Shown: one piece after another, positions 8,992 through 17,853 of the stretch | Layout: the number at the start of each line of letters is the position of its first letter | Position numbering within the stretch: the stretch's first letter is position 1 | Source of the DNA: Candidatus Palauibacter soopunensis | GTDB lineage: Bacteria > Gemmatimonadota > Gemmatimonadetes > Palauibacterales > Palauibacteraceae | NCBI RefSeq assembly: GCF_947581735.1 | Contig: NZ_CANPVT010000008.1 | Location: forward strand, 1 to 64,000 | Direction of reading: 5' to 3' | Length of the DNA stretch: 64,000 bases | Translations under genes and position numbers: made by a program | The notes under the pieces: generated by a model | Databases searched by the model: none | Seen by the model: the letters and a program-made list of their open reading frames with translations, nothing else | Told to the model about the DNA's origin: nothing

Positions 8992-10856
8992 CGACCGCGC
9001 GGCCGCCGTGGCGGCGCATCCTCTTCGCCCTCGCGGTGGGGCTCTCCCTCTTCCAGCTCTGGCAGAGCACGACCGGCACGCTCTCGGCCACGCTCGGACG
9101 GCCGATCCACCTCGCCTGGGTCGTCGTCCTCACCTTCCTCGCCAAGCCCTCGTGGACGGGCGAGGGGCCCGCGCCCCGCTGGAGCCTGTGGCTCGACGCC
9201 GCCCTGGCGCTCGTCGCCCTCTACTGCGGGTGGGTCATCGTGGGCTTCGACTATCGCGGGGTCGACCACATCCTGTACGGGCTCACGACGCACGACCTGG
9301 TCGCGGGCCTGGTGTTCGTCATCCTCCTCTTCGAGGCGACGCGCCGCGCCGTGGGCTGGGTGATGGTCGCCGTGGGTCTCGTCTTCCTCCTCTACGCGGG
9401 GTTCGGGGATCTGCTGCCGGACGTCATCGCGAATCGGGGCTTCACCCTCGAGCGCATCCTCCGCTTCCAGATCTTCACGGGGGCGGGCCTGTTCGGGACG
9501 CCGCTCGGGATCGCGGCGGGGACCGTGTTCATCTTCGTCCTCTTCGGCGCGTTCCTCGAGGTGACGGGCGCGGGGCGCTTCTTCATCGATCTCGCCTTCG
9601 CCGCCGCGGGCCGGTTCCGGGGCGGGCCGGCCAAGGCGAGCGTCATCGCCTCCGCGGCGATGGGGTCGATCTCCGGCTCGGCGATCGCGAACACGGTGAC
9701 GACGGGCGCGCTCACGATCCCGATGATGAAGAAGCTCGGCTACCGTCCCGAACAGGCGGGCGGGATCGAGGCGGCCGCCTCCACGGGCGGCCAGATCATG
9801 CCGCCGATCATGGGTGCCGGCGCTTTCATCATGGCGGACTTCACGAACACGCCGTACCGGGAGATCGTGGCGCTCTCGATCGCGCCCGCGATCCTCTATT
9901 TCGGGTGCACGCTCCTCTTCGTCCACCTCATGGCCCTGAAACTGGGGCTGCGGGGGATGAAGAACCCGCCGCCGGTGCGGCGCACGCTGCGCGAGGGCGT
10001 CCACTTCCTGCTTCCGCTCGGGCTCGTGGTCGCGCTCCTCCTCCTCAACTACTCGCCGCCGCTCGTGGGGGCGGTGGGGTGCCTCGCGGTCGTCGTCACG
10101 GGGATGGCGCGGAAGCGGACGCGGGTCGGCTGGCGCACGATCCTCCAGGGGCTGCGGACGGGCGCCGTGCTGGCGCTGCCGATCTCGCTCGCCTGCGCGA
10201 CCGCCGGGATCGTCGTGGGCGTGATCGGCCAGACCGGGATCGGCCTCCAGTTCACCGAGTCCGTCGTACAGGCGGCTGGCGGGCTGCTCTGGCTCGCGCT
10301 CATCTTCATCGCCATCGCGGCGCTCGTCCTCGGGATGGGACTGCCGGTGACTGCGGCTTACATCGTGATCTCGGTCATGGCCGCGCCGGCGCTCGAGGGG
10401 CTGGGGCTCTCCCTCCTCGTCGCGCACATGATCATCTTCTGGCTCTCGCAGACGTCGAATGTGACGCCGCCCATCGCGCTCGCCGCCTTCGCGGGGGCGG
10501 GGGTGGCGGGTTCGGCGCCCATGCGGACGGCGACCCAGGCCGTGAAACTCTCCCTCGGCTTCTTCATCGTGCCCGCGATGATGGCCTACTCGGCGCTGAT
10601 CCTCGTGGAGGGCACCGCCGTGACGGACTTCGTCTTCGCCATCGTCTGCACGGTGGCGCTGGTGTCGGCCGTCGCATATGCGATCGAGGGTTTCGCGGTG
10701 GCCGCGTGTAGCGTCGCCGAACGCGCGCTGTTCGCGCTCGCGGGCGCCCTCATCCTGGTCCCGAACGCCGCGGCCAGGATCTCGGGGGTGCTGCTGGCAG
10801 CCGCGGTCCTCGCCCTCCACGCCCGGAACGCCCGGCAGGCACGAGGAACTACGTAG
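8988..10856 (+). CDS. TRAP transporter permease, fused DctQ-DctM type
   Basis: 622 residues, beginning at a TTG that overlaps the TAXI receptor stop. The N-terminal four helices correspond to the small DctQ-like subunit, and the remainder is the large DctM-like subunit. The TIGR02123-type motifs are visible: ASAAMGSISGSAIANTVTTG, GGIEAAASTGGQIMPPIMGAGAF and GMGLPVTAAYIV. These form the membrane-embedded elevator transporter that imports the substrate of the TAXI receptor with a sodium or proton gradient. Fused QM permeases are the rule for TAXI systems. The gene converges on typA with a nine-base gap and no obvious hairpin terminator between them. Confidence 0.9.
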   Translation: MTTARPPWRRILFALAVGLSLFQLWQSTTGTLSATLGRPIHLAWVVVLTFLAKPSWTGEGPAPRWSLWLDAALALVALYCGWVIVGFDYRGVDHILYGLTTHDLVAGLVFVILLFEATRRAVGWVMVAVGLVFLLYAGFGDLLPDVIANRGFTLERILRFQIFTGAGLFGTPLGIAAGTVFIFVLFGAFLEVTGAGRFFIDLAFAAAGRFRGGPAKASVIASAAMGSISGSAIANTVTTGALTIPMMKKLGYRPEQAGGIEAAASTGGQIMPPIMGAGAFIMADFTNTPYREIVALSIAPAILYFGCTLLFVHLMALKLGLRGMKNPPPVRRTLREGVHFLLPLGLVVALLLLNYSPPLVGAVGCLAVVVTGMARKRTRVGWRTILQGLRTGAVLALPISLACATAGIVVGVIGQTGIGLQFTESVVQAAGGLLWLALIFIAIAALVLGMGLPVTAAYIVISVMAAPALEGLGLSLLVAHMIIFWLSQTSNVTPPIALAAFAGAGVAGSAPMRTATQAVKLSLGFFIVPAMMAYSALILVEGTAVTDFVFAIVCTVALVSAVAYAIEGFAVAACSVAERALFALAGALILVPNAAARISGVLLAAAVLALHARNARQARGTT

Positions 10857-10865
10857 CCGCGGGCG

Positions 10866-12731
10866 TCAGTCGCCTCTCGCCTCCGCGGCGGCGCGGCGCA
10901 TCGCCTTCTTGCGCTCGATCGGGTCGAGCCTGCGCTTGCGGAGGCGGATCGCGTCGGGCGTGACCTCGATCAACTCGTCGTCGTTGATGAACTCGAGGGC
11001 GAGTTCGAGCGTCAGTTCGCGCGGCGGCTCGAGGCGCACGTTCTCGTCCGCGGCGGCGGCGCGCATGTTCGTGAGCTTCTTGCCCTTCGACACGTTGACC
11101 TCGAGATCGCCGGAGCGGACGTGCTCGCCCACGATCATCCCGCTGTAGACCTCGACGCCCGGGCCGATCAGCATCTCGGCGCGCTCCTGCAGGTTGAAGA
11201 GGGCGAATGAGACCGACGTTCCCGGACGGTCCGCGACGAGCACCCCGCGGCGCCGGTGTTCGAGGTGTCCGGCCCGGGGGCCGTATTCGAGGAAGCGGTG
11301 GTGCAACTGGCCCTCGCCGCGTGTGTCGGTGAGGAACTCGGAGCGGTACCCGAACAGCCCGCGCGACGGGAGTTTGAAGTCGAGGCGCACCGGGCCCTGG
11401 TCCGTCGGCCGCATCGAAAGGAGTTCGGCCCGCCGGCTCCCCATCTTCTCCATCACCACGCCGACCATCCCGGACGGGACCTCGATCACGGCCTCCTCGT
11501 ACGGCTCGAGGATCTCGCCGTCGGGTCCCTCGCGCAGAATGACGCGGGGGCGCGAGACGGAGAACTCGTACCCCTCCCGCCGCATCGTCTCCATGAGGAT
11601 CGTGAGGTGGAGTTCCCCGCGGCCCGAGACGGAGAAGGTGTCGGGCGACTCCGTCGGCTCCACGCGAAGGGCGACGTTCCGCTCCAGTTCCCGGAAGAGG
11701 CGCTGGCGCAGTTGCCGGGTGGTGATGTACTTGCCCGTCCGTCCGGCGAAGGGGGCGTCGTTGACCCGGAAGTCCACCGCGAGCGTGGGCCGTTCGACGG
11801 CGATCCCCCGGAGGCGCTCCCGGTGGTCGGGGTCCGTGATCGTCTGGCCGATCTCCACGCCTTCGAGTCCCGCCAGCGCCACGATGTCGCCGGCGCTCGC
11901 GCGGGGCGTTTCGACCCGCTTCAGCCCGTCGAAGCCGTAGATCTTGAGCACCCGGGCCGGGAGCGCCTCGTCCGCGGGCACGGCCCCGGGCTCTCCGAGC
12001 GGAAGGAGCACGACCCCGTCCCCCTCGGCCACCACGCCCCGCTCGATGCGGCCGATCGCGATCCGCCCCACGTAGCTTGAGTGATCCAGCGTGGAGGCCA
12101 GCATCTGGAACGGTCCCTCGGGGTCGCCGGCGGGGGAGAAAACCGCCTCGACGATCGTCTCGAACAACGGCTTCAGGTCTCCGCCGCGCGCCTCGCTGTC
12201 CGGCGATGCCCAGCCCTCGCGCGCGCTCGCGTAGAGGAACGGGGCGTCGAGCTGGGCTTCGGTGGCGTCCAACTCCAGAAACAGTTCCAGCACATCGTCG
12301 TGCACTTCGGCGGCGCGCTGGTCGGGCCGGTCCACCTTGTTGATCACCACCACGGGCGCGAGCCCCAGCGCGAGGGCCTTCCGCGTGACGAAGCGCGTCT
12401 GCGGCATCGGCCCCTCGGCCGCGTCCACGAGGAGGAGCACGCCGTCCACCATCCGGAGGATGCGCTCGACCTCACCGCCGAAGTCCGCGTGGCCGGGCGT
12501 GTCGACGATGTTGATCCTCGTCTCGCCCCAGCGCACGGCCGTGTTCTTGGACAGGATCGTGATGCCGCGCTCGCGCTCCAGCGGGTTCGAGTCCATGACG
12601 CGTTCCTCGACCCGCTCATGCGACTGGAAGGCGCCCGCCTGCCGCAGCATGTGGTCGACGAGCGTCGTCTTCCCGTGATCGACGTGGGCGATGATCGCAA
12701 TGTTCCGGATCTTCCCGGGCGGGGACGCCAC
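10866..12731 (-). CDS. typA: Translational GTPase TypA/BipA
   Basis: 621 residues, close to the usual 605-615. GTPase motifs are G1 AHVDHGKTT (15-23), G2 [10 protein letters not shown] (51-60), G3 DTPGHADFG (76-84) and G4 NKVD (130-133). They are followed by the EF-G-like domains II, III and V and the BipA-specific C-terminal domain ([23 protein letters not shown]). BipA acts on the ribosome and supports 50S assembly and stress or cold adaptation. It is transcribed away from a small membrane protein gene, so 12732-12904 holds their divergent control region. There is a minor basic extension at the C-terminus. Confidence 0.95.
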   Translation of the reverse strand: MASPPGKIRNIAIIAHVDHGKTTLVDHMLRQAGAFQSHERVEERVMDSNPLERERGITILSKNTAVRWGETRINIVDTPGHADFGGEVERILRMVDGVLLLVDAAEGPMPQTRFVTRKALALGLAPVVVINKVDRPDQRAAEVHDDVLELFLELDATEAQLDAPFLYASAREGWASPDSEARGGDLKPLFETIVEAVFSPAGDPEGPFQMLASTLDHSSYVGRIAIGRIERGVVAEGDGVVLLPLGEPGAVPADEALPARVLKIYGFDGLKRVETPRASAGDIVALAGLEGVEIGQTITDPDHRERLRGIAVERPTLAVDFRVNDAPFAGRTGKYITTRQLRQRLFRELERNVALRVEPTESPDTFSVSGRGELHLTILMETMRREGYEFSVSRPRVILREGPDGEILEPYEEAVIEVPSGMVGVVMEKMGSRRAELLSMRPTDQGPVRLDFKLPSRGLFGYRSEFLTDTRGEGQLHHRFLEYGPRAGHLEHRRRGVLVADRPGTSVSFALFNLQERAEMLIGPGVEVYSGMIVGEHVRSGDLEVNVSKGKKLTNMRAAAADENVRLEPPRELTLELALEFINDDELIEVTPDAIRLRKRRLDPIERKKAMRRAAAEARGD

Positions 12732-12904
12732 GCAGGCCTCGACTTCCGCGTACTCGCGGTTGGGGGGAAACGGCGGGGAATCGCGGGGACATTCTACCGT
12801 CGCCGGCGCCGGACGACAAAACTGTGCGTGGCGGCAAGGGCGACACTAGGTTGCCGCGGCGATTCTGGCAGGGCCGGAGGTGCGAACTGAGGACAAAACG
12901 ATGG

Positions 12905-13447
12905 ATGGCGGTGGCCGGACTGTCGGTCGTCTTCGTCTGGGTCTCGATCTGGTTCCGATTCCGGGAGGTCGAGCCGCCGCCTCCTCCTCCCGAGCCTGCC
13001 GATCTCCGAATGTGGGATTTTCTCGGTTGCCGGCACCTCCAGTTCGATACCTGGCTCGCGGATGAGGGCGGCGAGCCTCCCGAAGCCGACCCGCCCGTGG
13101 TGCGGTCGCTCATGCTGTTCGCCGATTCCGTCGACGCGTACGGGAGGGAAATGACCGCCTACAAGGCCGTCCCTCTCCGGGGCGATGGGGATCTCTCCGG
13201 CATGGAGACGCGCTGGTTCACGCGCGCTGACACGCTGTGGGTCGTGTGGTCGAGTGCCGAGGTGCGGGGCGCCGTGGCGCTGCGCCGGGCTCGCGGGGAG
13301 ATGACCGGACGGGCGGTGGCGCGGCTAAGGGGTCCGGCGGCCGCCGCATCCCTGACGGGGAACGCTCCGATTCAGGCCCGGGCAACGTCGTGGGAGGTGA
13401 ACTGCCATTCCCTGCGCCCCAACCGGATCGGCCCCGTCAACCGCTAG
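12905..13447 (+). CDS. Hypothetical single-pass membrane protein
   Basis: 180 residues from the ATG at 12905. An N-terminal hydrophobic helix (VAGLSVVFVWVSIWF) is followed by a proline-rich linker (VEPPPPPPEP) and a soluble region of about 140 residues. That region includes MWDFLGCRHLQFDTW, ADSVDAYGREM and RADTLWVVWSSAEVRG. A GAGG about ten bases upstream may be the ribosome site. The basic residues just before this ATG (RTKRW) would make a better signal anchor, so translation may begin upstream at a non-ATG codon; a GTG at 12824 is the longest option. I do not recognise the family. The pattern resembles secreted or periplasm-facing proteins that several Gemmatimonadota-like genomes carry as hypotheticals. 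Confidence 0.6.
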   Translation: MAVAGLSVVFVWVSIWFRFREVEPPPPPPEPADLRMWDFLGCRHLQFDTWLADEGGEPPEADPPVVRSLMLFADSVDAYGREMTAYKAVPLRGDGDLSGMETRWFTRADTLWVVWSSAEVRGAVALRRARGEMTGRAVARLRGPAAAASLTGNAPIQARATSWEVNCHSLRPNRIGPVNR

Positions 13448-13499
13448 TCCCGCCGAGCGCCGGCCCGCCGGACGGCCAGGTCGTGGCCGGCGGCTGCCT

Positions 13500-13892
13500 T
13501 TAGAGGAACGAGGGATCGAAGCCGTCGGAGGCGTCCTCGTCCTCCTCGCGGACGAGGGTGAGGATCGCGCCCTGCGGTGCGACGAGGTACTGGGTGCCCT
13601 CGAAGGTGATCTCCACCGCGGCCTTCCGGAAGAAGAGGGCGTAGTCCCCCGGTCGCGCCTGCATCGGAAGATAGCGGGCTTCGGTGGCGCCGATCTTCCA
13701 GGGTTCGTCCCCGAGTTCGGCGGGCGGACCGACCGGCGTGCCGGGGCCGACGGCCACGACCGTCCCCGCCTGCACGGCCTGCTTGTCGATCGCCGTGGGA
13801 GGGACGTAGAGGCCGACGTTCGTGCGGTCCTCGCCCTCCAGCGGCTCGATGAGCACGCGGTCGCCGACGACGATGAGTTTCTTTTCGCTCAT
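13500..13892 (-). CDS. GroES-like co-chaperonin, divergent
   Basis: 130 residues, against about 96 for typical GroES. The Cpn10 barrel is evident: VVGDRVLIEPLEGEDRT at the start, AGTVVAVGPG in the middle, PGDYALFFRKAAVEITFEGTQYLVAPQGAIL at the end. Differences from housekeeping GroES are a mobile loop without the usual GGI (it reads NVGLYVPPT), an insertion of roughly 15-20 residues (AELGDEPWKIGATEARYLP), and an acidic tail (REEDEDASDGFDPSFL). No groEL lies next to it. It may be an accessory co-chaperonin for a particular GroEL paralogue, or may have a non-chaperone role. The main groES of the organism is presumably elsewhere. Confidence 0.8.
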   Translation of the reverse strand: MSEKKLIVVGDRVLIEPLEGEDRTNVGLYVPPTAIDKQAVQAGTVVAVGPGTPVGPPAELGDEPWKIGATEARYLPMQARPGDYALFFRKAAVEITFEGTQYLVAPQGAILTLVREEDEDASDGFDPSFL

Positions 13893-13929
13893 GCGGCAGG
13901 ATAGGGAAGCGGGGTGGCCCCGGACAGGT

Positions 13930-15030
13930 TCATCGGCCGTCGATCCGGGAACGTTCGCTGGTGATGAAGCTGTCGACGCTCTCGGGGACGAGCAGGTTGT
14001 CGGCGATGCGGGCGATCTCCTCCGCCTCGCGCCACCGCGCCTCCAGTTCCTTCAGTTCCCCCTCCAGCGCCTCTCGCTCCGCCTGCTCGTGCGTCGCCAT
14101 CTCGATCGCGAGCCGCATGTCCACCTTGAGACCCGCGAGCGTTCCGGGAAGCGGCTTCATGAGATTCTCGATCTTCTTCGGGGGAAGATCCGCCTTGCCC
14201 GAACCGGAGAAGTCGCTCGTGGCGTTGCGAGCCGCCGCGGGGAGAAACGCCTCCGGGTGTCCGGCCTCCTCGATCCTCCCGACCGCGTCACGAACCGCCT
14301 TTCGTGCGCCCCCACGCCGGTTGGCGTGGGCCATGAGCTGTCCGGCCAAGCCGATCGCCTCACTGCCATGCACGATCATCGTATGTCGGCGGTTCTTGCG
14401 CTTCGGCGTCCGGTCCCACTTGCCCCAACCCGGGATGTGGTCGACGCGGAGGTCCCATCCCGAGGCATCTGCGCTCGGCACAAGACGGGAGGTGTAGAGG
14501 TGTTTTCGCTGGACGCGAATACGGTCGCCGTGCTCATCGCGGAGACGGAGAAGGACGCGATCCCGGTACCAGGCCTGAGCCCCCTGGAAGAGTCCCGGGA
14601 AGGCGCCGCCCATCGCGAACCCGGCGAACGTGCCGCCGACGACCACCGCGCCCGCCGCCGCCCCGACGGCCCCGGTCACGAGCATGGCCCGCCTGCGGCG
14701 CCGGCCGAACTGGTCGCCGTAGCGCCAGGCGGCGAACTCCTGCCGGACGGGATCGCCGACGCGGACGAGTTCGAGGCCCTCCTTGAGCTTCGCGAGGCCG
14801 ATGTTGTCGGACGCGACCCGCATGCGGGTGGTCTCGAAGGCGCGCTCGCAGGCTTCGATCGCCTCCCAGCGCGTCTCCAACGGAGAGAGGTTCCAGCGCT
14901 CGCAGCGCCGGCATACGACCCACAGCCGTCCCTTGGCGCCGTCGAAGGCGAGACGGCGGCCGACCGGGAACTCCTCGATGGCCTCGTTCCGGGCGAGGTC
15001 GCCGTGGCAGAAGATGCAGGTCGTGTACAT
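13930..15030 (-). CDS. Zinc-ribbon membrane protein, tandem paralogue 2
   Basis: 366 residues. The N-terminus carries two CxxC pairs (CIFC at 5-8 and CRRC at about 41-44), a zinc-ribbon or rubredoxin-like knuckle. It is followed by a helical stretch, a basic RRRRR patch and a glycine/alanine-rich hydrophobic segment (about 115-145) that likely spans the membrane. Next come a basic middle part with RVQRKHLYTSRLVP, and a C-terminal coiled-coil region (HEQAEREALEGELKELEARWREAEEIARIADN). It abuts its paralogue exactly: the upstream copy stops at 15031 and this copy starts at 15030. Its first 117 residues and its C-terminal helix are almost the same as in the paralogue, while the centre differs. 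No known function was recognised. Confidence 0.75.
   Translation of the reverse strand: MYTTCIFCHGDLARNEAIEEFPVGRRLAFDGAKGRLWVVCRRCERWNLSPLETRWEAIEACERAFETTRMRVASDNIGLAKLKEGLELVRVGDPVRQEFAAWRYGDQFGRRRRRAMLVTGAVGAAAGAVVVGGTFAGFAMGGAFPGLFQGAQAWYRDRVLLRLRDEHGDRIRVQRKHLYTSRLVPSADASGWDLRVDHIPGWGKWDRTPKRKNRRHTMIVHGSEAIGLAGQLMAHANRRGGARKAVRDAVGRIEEAGHPEAFLPAAARNATSDFSGSGKADLPPKKIENLMKPLPGTLAGLKVDMRLAIEMATHEQAEREALEGELKELEARWREAEEIARIADNLLVPESVDSFITSERSRIDGR
14681..15030. repeat. Direct repeat, copy A (5' part of paralogue 2)
   Basis: These 350 bases, encoding the zinc ribbon and the first 117 residues of the downstream paralogue, align without gaps to 15833-16182. There are only scattered, mostly silent differences. 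The region immediately beyond, which encodes the middle of each protein, is much less similar. The sharp edge suggests a recent duplication or gene conversion confined to this block. Confidence 0.7.
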
Positions 15031-16182
15031 TCAGGCGTTCTTCGTCGCGTTTGCGGGGTCGAAGCCGGGACGCGCGGGGTCGCCGTCGGGAGGCGCGCGC
15101 TCCTCCTCGATGAAGTCTTCGACGCTGTCCGGAACGAAGAGGTTGTCGGCGATGCGGGCGATCTCCTCCGCCTCCCGCCACCGCGCCTCGAGTTCCTTCA
15201 GCTCCCCCTCGAGCGCCTCGCGCTCGGTCTCCTCGTGCGTCGCCATCTCGATTGCCAGCCGCAGACCCGGGTTCAGGCCGGCGAGGGAGCCCGGCAGGGG
15301 CTTCCGGAGCTTTTCGAGCTCTCTGGCCGCCAAGTCCGCCCTGCGGCCGTCCCCCCAGGAGGGAGACTCGCGGGCAACGGAGCCGGAACGCCGGAGAGCG
15401 CGTTGGGCCAGTTCCGCGGCCTCGGGAAGAAACGCCTCCGGATGGCCGGCGCGCTCGATGCGGCGCACGGCCCCGCGGATCTCGTCCTTCTTGCCCCCGC
15501 GGCGGTTGGCCTGCGCCATCAGTTGTCCGGCGAGCCCGAGCGCCTCGCGTCCGTGGACGATCATCGTCTTCCGCCTGTCCCCTCCGGCATGGCCGGGAAC
15601 GTAGTCGACGCGAAGCCCCCAGCCGCGTCCGTCGTCGGCCGGCACGAGATGGGATGTGTACAGGTGCTTCCGCTGGACCCGGACCGGAAGCCCACGCGGA
15701 TCCCGGGTCCGCAGGATCACGCGATTGCGGTACCACCTCTGCGACATCCTGGTCCCGATCCAGAGTCCGCCCAACGAGACGAAGCCGCCCGCCCACAGGG
15801 CCCCGACGGCGGCTGCCCCGGCCCCGGTGACGAGCATGGCCCGCTTGCGGCGCCGTCCGAACTGGTCGCCGTAGCGCCACGCGGCGAACTCCTGGCGGAC
15901 GGGGTCGCCGACGCGGACGAGTTCGAGCCCCTCCTTGAGCTTCGCGAGGCCGATGTTGTCCGAGGCGACCCGCATCCGGGTGCTCTCGAACGCGCGCTCG
16001 CAGGCTTCGATCGCCTCCCAGCGCGTTTCGAGCGGGGAGAGGTTCCAGCGCTCGCAGCGCCGGCATACGACCCAGAGCCGCCCCCGGGCGCCGTCGAAAG
16101 CCAGGCGGCGGCCGACCGGAAACTCCTCGATCGCCTCGTTCCGTTTGAGGTCCGAGTGGCAGAAGATGCACGTCGTATACAT
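15031..16182 (-). CDS. Zinc-ribbon membrane protein, tandem paralogue 1
   Basis: 383 residues from the ATG at 16182, chosen because the sequence from there matches the first residues of the downstream paralogue (MYTTCIFCH). The layout is the same: two CxxC pairs, a basic patch before a hydrophobic segment, a basic middle with RVQRKHLYTSHLVP, and a C-terminal coiled coil (HEETEREALEGELKELEARW). It has a longer region before the coiled coil and an acidic/proline tail ending DPARPGFDPANATKNA. As the promoter-proximal gene of the pair it faces the PadR gene across a 210-base intergenic region. That region holds a near-perfect palindrome that could control both directions. The function is unknown. 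Confidence 0.75.
   Translation of the reverse strand: MYTTCIFCHSDLKRNEAIEEFPVGRRLAFDGARGRLWVVCRRCERWNLSPLETRWEAIEACERAFESTRMRVASDNIGLAKLKEGLELVRVGDPVRQEFAAWRYGDQFGRRRKRAMLVTGAGAAAVGALWAGGFVSLGGLWIGTRMSQRWYRNRVILRTRDPRGLPVRVQRKHLYTSHLVPADDGRGWGLRVDYVPGHAGGDRRKTMIVHGREALGLAGQLMAQANRRGGKKDEIRGAVRRIERAGHPEAFLPEAAELAQRALRRSGSVARESPSWGDGRRADLAARELEKLRKPLPGSLAGLNPGLRLAIEMATHEETEREALEGELKELEARWREAEEIARIADNLFVPDSVEDFIEEERAPPDGDPARPGFDPANATKNA
15833..16182. repeat. Direct repeat, copy B (5' part of paralogue 1)
   Basis: Partner of the block at 14681-15030, with the same length and orientation. The two translations differ at only about five positions in the first 117 residues (for example G/S at 10, A/K at 13, T/S near 67). 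A spacing of 1152 bases equals exactly one gene length, as expected for a tandem gene duplication. Confidence 0.7.
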
Positions 16183-16301
16183 TCGCCTCCAATGTCGTGG
16201 ACGAGTCTGCCTGGGGATACCCGCGACCGCCGCCGCTTCATCGCCCCCCGTGACACCCGCCGCCATACCCCGCCCGGAGTCTTCTTCGTATACAGATTTG
16301 C

Positions 16302-16324
16302 GATATAAAGATGATCTTTATATC
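16302..16324. promoter_or_regulatory. Perfect palindrome, candidate PadR operator
   Basis: GATATAAAGA and TCTTTATATC form perfect 10-base arms around a TGA spacer, an AT-rich island in very GC-rich DNA. It lies 69 bases before the PadR start and 120 bases before the divergent zinc-ribbon gene. It contains TATAAA and TTTATA, which could act as -10 elements in either direction. PadR regulators usually repress their own operon by binding palindromes of this size. Assignment to PadR is inferred from position and symmetry. Confidence 0.7.
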
Positions 16325-16392
16325 ATGTTCCGACGACACCCGGGCGAGCCGGGCGCCGAGATGAACGTCGAACGGCTGAAACGAGGTGCCGC

Positions 16393-16719
16393 TTGCAGGC
16401 CACTCTCTCGAAGCGAATCAACGAGTTGCTCGTGCTCGCGGTCCTGGAGCGAGGGCCCGCGCACGGCTACCAGATCGCGCTCTCCGTGGAGGAACGGACG
16501 GGGGGCGCCTTTTCGTTTCAGCACGGGACGCTCTACCCGATCTTGCACCGGCTGGAGACGGACGGGCACGTGCGCGGCGAATGGGGCGGTGAGGGCCGGC
16601 GGCGGAAGACGTACGAACTCACCGACGCCGGCCGGGCCGAACTGACGGCGGGGGCGGCGCAACTGGAGCGGCAGTTTCGGGTGCTGCTGGAACTCTTCGG
16701 AGGAACCCATGCGGCCTGA
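16393..16719 (+). CDS. PadR family transcriptional regulator
   Basis: 108 residues starting at TTG, with GAGGTG about five bases upstream as ribosome site. This is the compact PadR-s1 type: winged helix (LLVLAVLERGPAHGYQIALSVEERTGGAFSFQHGTLYPILHRLETDGHV) with wing GRRRKTYELTDAGRAEL, then a short C-terminal dimerisation helix. The HGTLYPILHRLE motif is diagnostic. Such small PadRs commonly sit directly before a membrane protein gene and repress the operon until a ligand binds. Here the next gene overlaps its end by 11 bases and encodes a four-helix membrane protein. The palindrome at 16302-16324 is its likely operator. Confidence 0.9.
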   Translation: MQATLSKRINELLVLAVLERGPAHGYQIALSVEERTGGAFSFQHGTLYPILHRLETDGHVRGEWGGEGRRRKTYELTDAGRAELTAGAAQLERQFRVLLELFGGTHAA

Positions 16720-17476
16720 ACATCCGCTGGCCGGTGTCGAACGGAATCTGGCGGTGCCGCCGCGCCGCCGCCTCGACCTGCTGGAGGAAGTTGACGCCGA
16801 CACCGAGGCCCTGCAGGCGGAACTGGAACGCCGCGGCTACGGACCGGCGCAGGCACGCCGCGCCGCCCTCCGCCAGACCGTGCCGGGCACGGAAACGCTC
16901 GCGCAACTCGAAGCGCAGCACGCGCCGCCCCTGGGCCGCTGGGCCCGGGCCGCAGGGTGGCTCGACCGCGTGGAACGTCTGGGTGTTGCCGTGGCCGCGA
17001 TCCTGGCGGGCGGCATCGCGCTCCTCGCCATCCGTTGGCCCGGCACACCGGCGGTGACGGCCGAATTGGCCTGGCCCCAGATCATCGTCATCGCGCTCCT
17101 CGCCGCCAACGGGGCGCTGGCAGCCAAGCACCTCTGGATCGATGGCGACCTGCGACCGGAACTGCGGCGACAACTCTGGGAGCGCCAGATCGGCCTCATT
17201 GTCGCTGCGGTCGCCCTCGGGGCGCTGGGCGCCGCCTGGGAGAGCTACGGCGCGTATGAAGCCATTGAGGCCGAAGGCTTTGCCATGCCCGCCATCTGGG
17301 ACGCGGTCCGCCGCATCGTCTCCTGCGCCGCCCTCGGGTTCGGAGCCGCCATCTTCGGGCTCTTCGGCTGGCTCGCGATCACCCCGCGCCTGATCAGCGA
17401 TGAGACGATCGAGCGCCGCATTTCAGCGTTCTTCACCGGTTCACGGCTCACACCAACCTCATCGACCCGGAGGTAA
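16709..17476 (+). CDS. PadR-operon membrane protein
   Basis: 255 residues, overlapping the PadR gene. An N-terminal helical cytoplasmic part of about 85 residues (LDLLEEVDADTEALQAELERRGYGPAQARRAALRQTVPG) resembles the 'permease prefix' helices found before ABC permease-like proteins in PadR operons. Then come about four membrane segments (AVAAILAGGIALLAI, IIVIALLAANGALA, GLIVAAVALGALGAA, ALGFGAAIFGLFGWLAI). There is no ATPase or extended permease domain, so this is not the usual MacB-type partner. The function is unknown; it may be a small sensor or channel controlled together with the following MotA/ExbB-like gene. Confidence 0.7.
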   Translation: MRPEHPLAGVERNLAVPPRRRLDLLEEVDADTEALQAELERRGYGPAQARRAALRQTVPGTETLAQLEAQHAPPLGRWARAAGWLDRVERLGVAVAAILAGGIALLAIRWPGTPAVTAELAWPQIIVIALLAANGALAAKHLWIDGDLRPELRRQLWERQIGLIVAAVALGALGAAWESYGAYEAIEAEGFAMPAIWDAVRRIVSCAALGFGAAIFGLFGWLAITPRLISDETIERRISAFFTGSRLTPTSSTRR

Positions 17477-17478
17477 GG

Positions 17479-17847
17479 ATGTCCTTCTTCGACTCACTCG
17501 GACTCATCCAGTATCCGATCTGGCTCGTCCTCGTCCTCATGCTCGTGCAGATCGTGCGGGCGATCATCGACCTGGTTCGCCCCGGAGCCTCGGTGCCGAG
17601 CCTGCGCATCCATTCCGTCCTCGTCCTCGGCGCCCTCGCCGCCTGCCTCGGCGTCCTCGGGTCGCTGATCGGCGTGTGGATGGCGGCCGGTCTTATCTCG
17701 CAGGTCAGCGAGGTGAGCCCGAGCCTCGTATGGAGCGGGATCCAGGTGACAATGGGCTCGTCCGTCGTCGGCTTCGTGATCCTCGGCCTGGCGTCCGTCG
17801 CTTGGCTCGCCCTGCAATACGCGAGCGTACGCCGCGATCCGGCCTGA
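17479..17847 (+). CDS. Small MotA/TolQ/ExbB-like membrane protein
   Basis: 122 residues with about three membrane helices. The segment LGSLIGVWMAAGLISQVSEVSPSLVWSGIQVTMGSSVVGFVILGLASVAW matches the last two helices of ExbB/TolQ/MotA proton-channel proteins (usually 'LGLLGTVwGm..aF......p......gi..AL.tT..Gl.vai.a'). Family members exceed 200 residues and pair with ExbD/TolR; neither the N-terminal part nor a partner is present here. It sits two bases after the preceding gene, so they are co-transcribed. Possible roles are a reduced proton-channel component or an unrelated mini-channel. I can place it in the superfamily but not assign a function. Confidence 0.65.
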   Translation: MSFFDSLGLIQYPIWLVLVLMLVQIVRAIIDLVRPGASVPSLRIHSVLVLGALAACLGVLGSLIGVWMAAGLISQVSEVSPSLVWSGIQVTMGSSVVGFVILGLASVAWLALQYASVRRDPA

Positions 17848-17853
17848 ACGCTG

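Noticed and set aside
8955-10820. A 621-codon minus-strand frame opposite the TRAP permease
   Set aside because: It is a shadow of a clear membrane permease; the translation is highly charged and repetitive in character.
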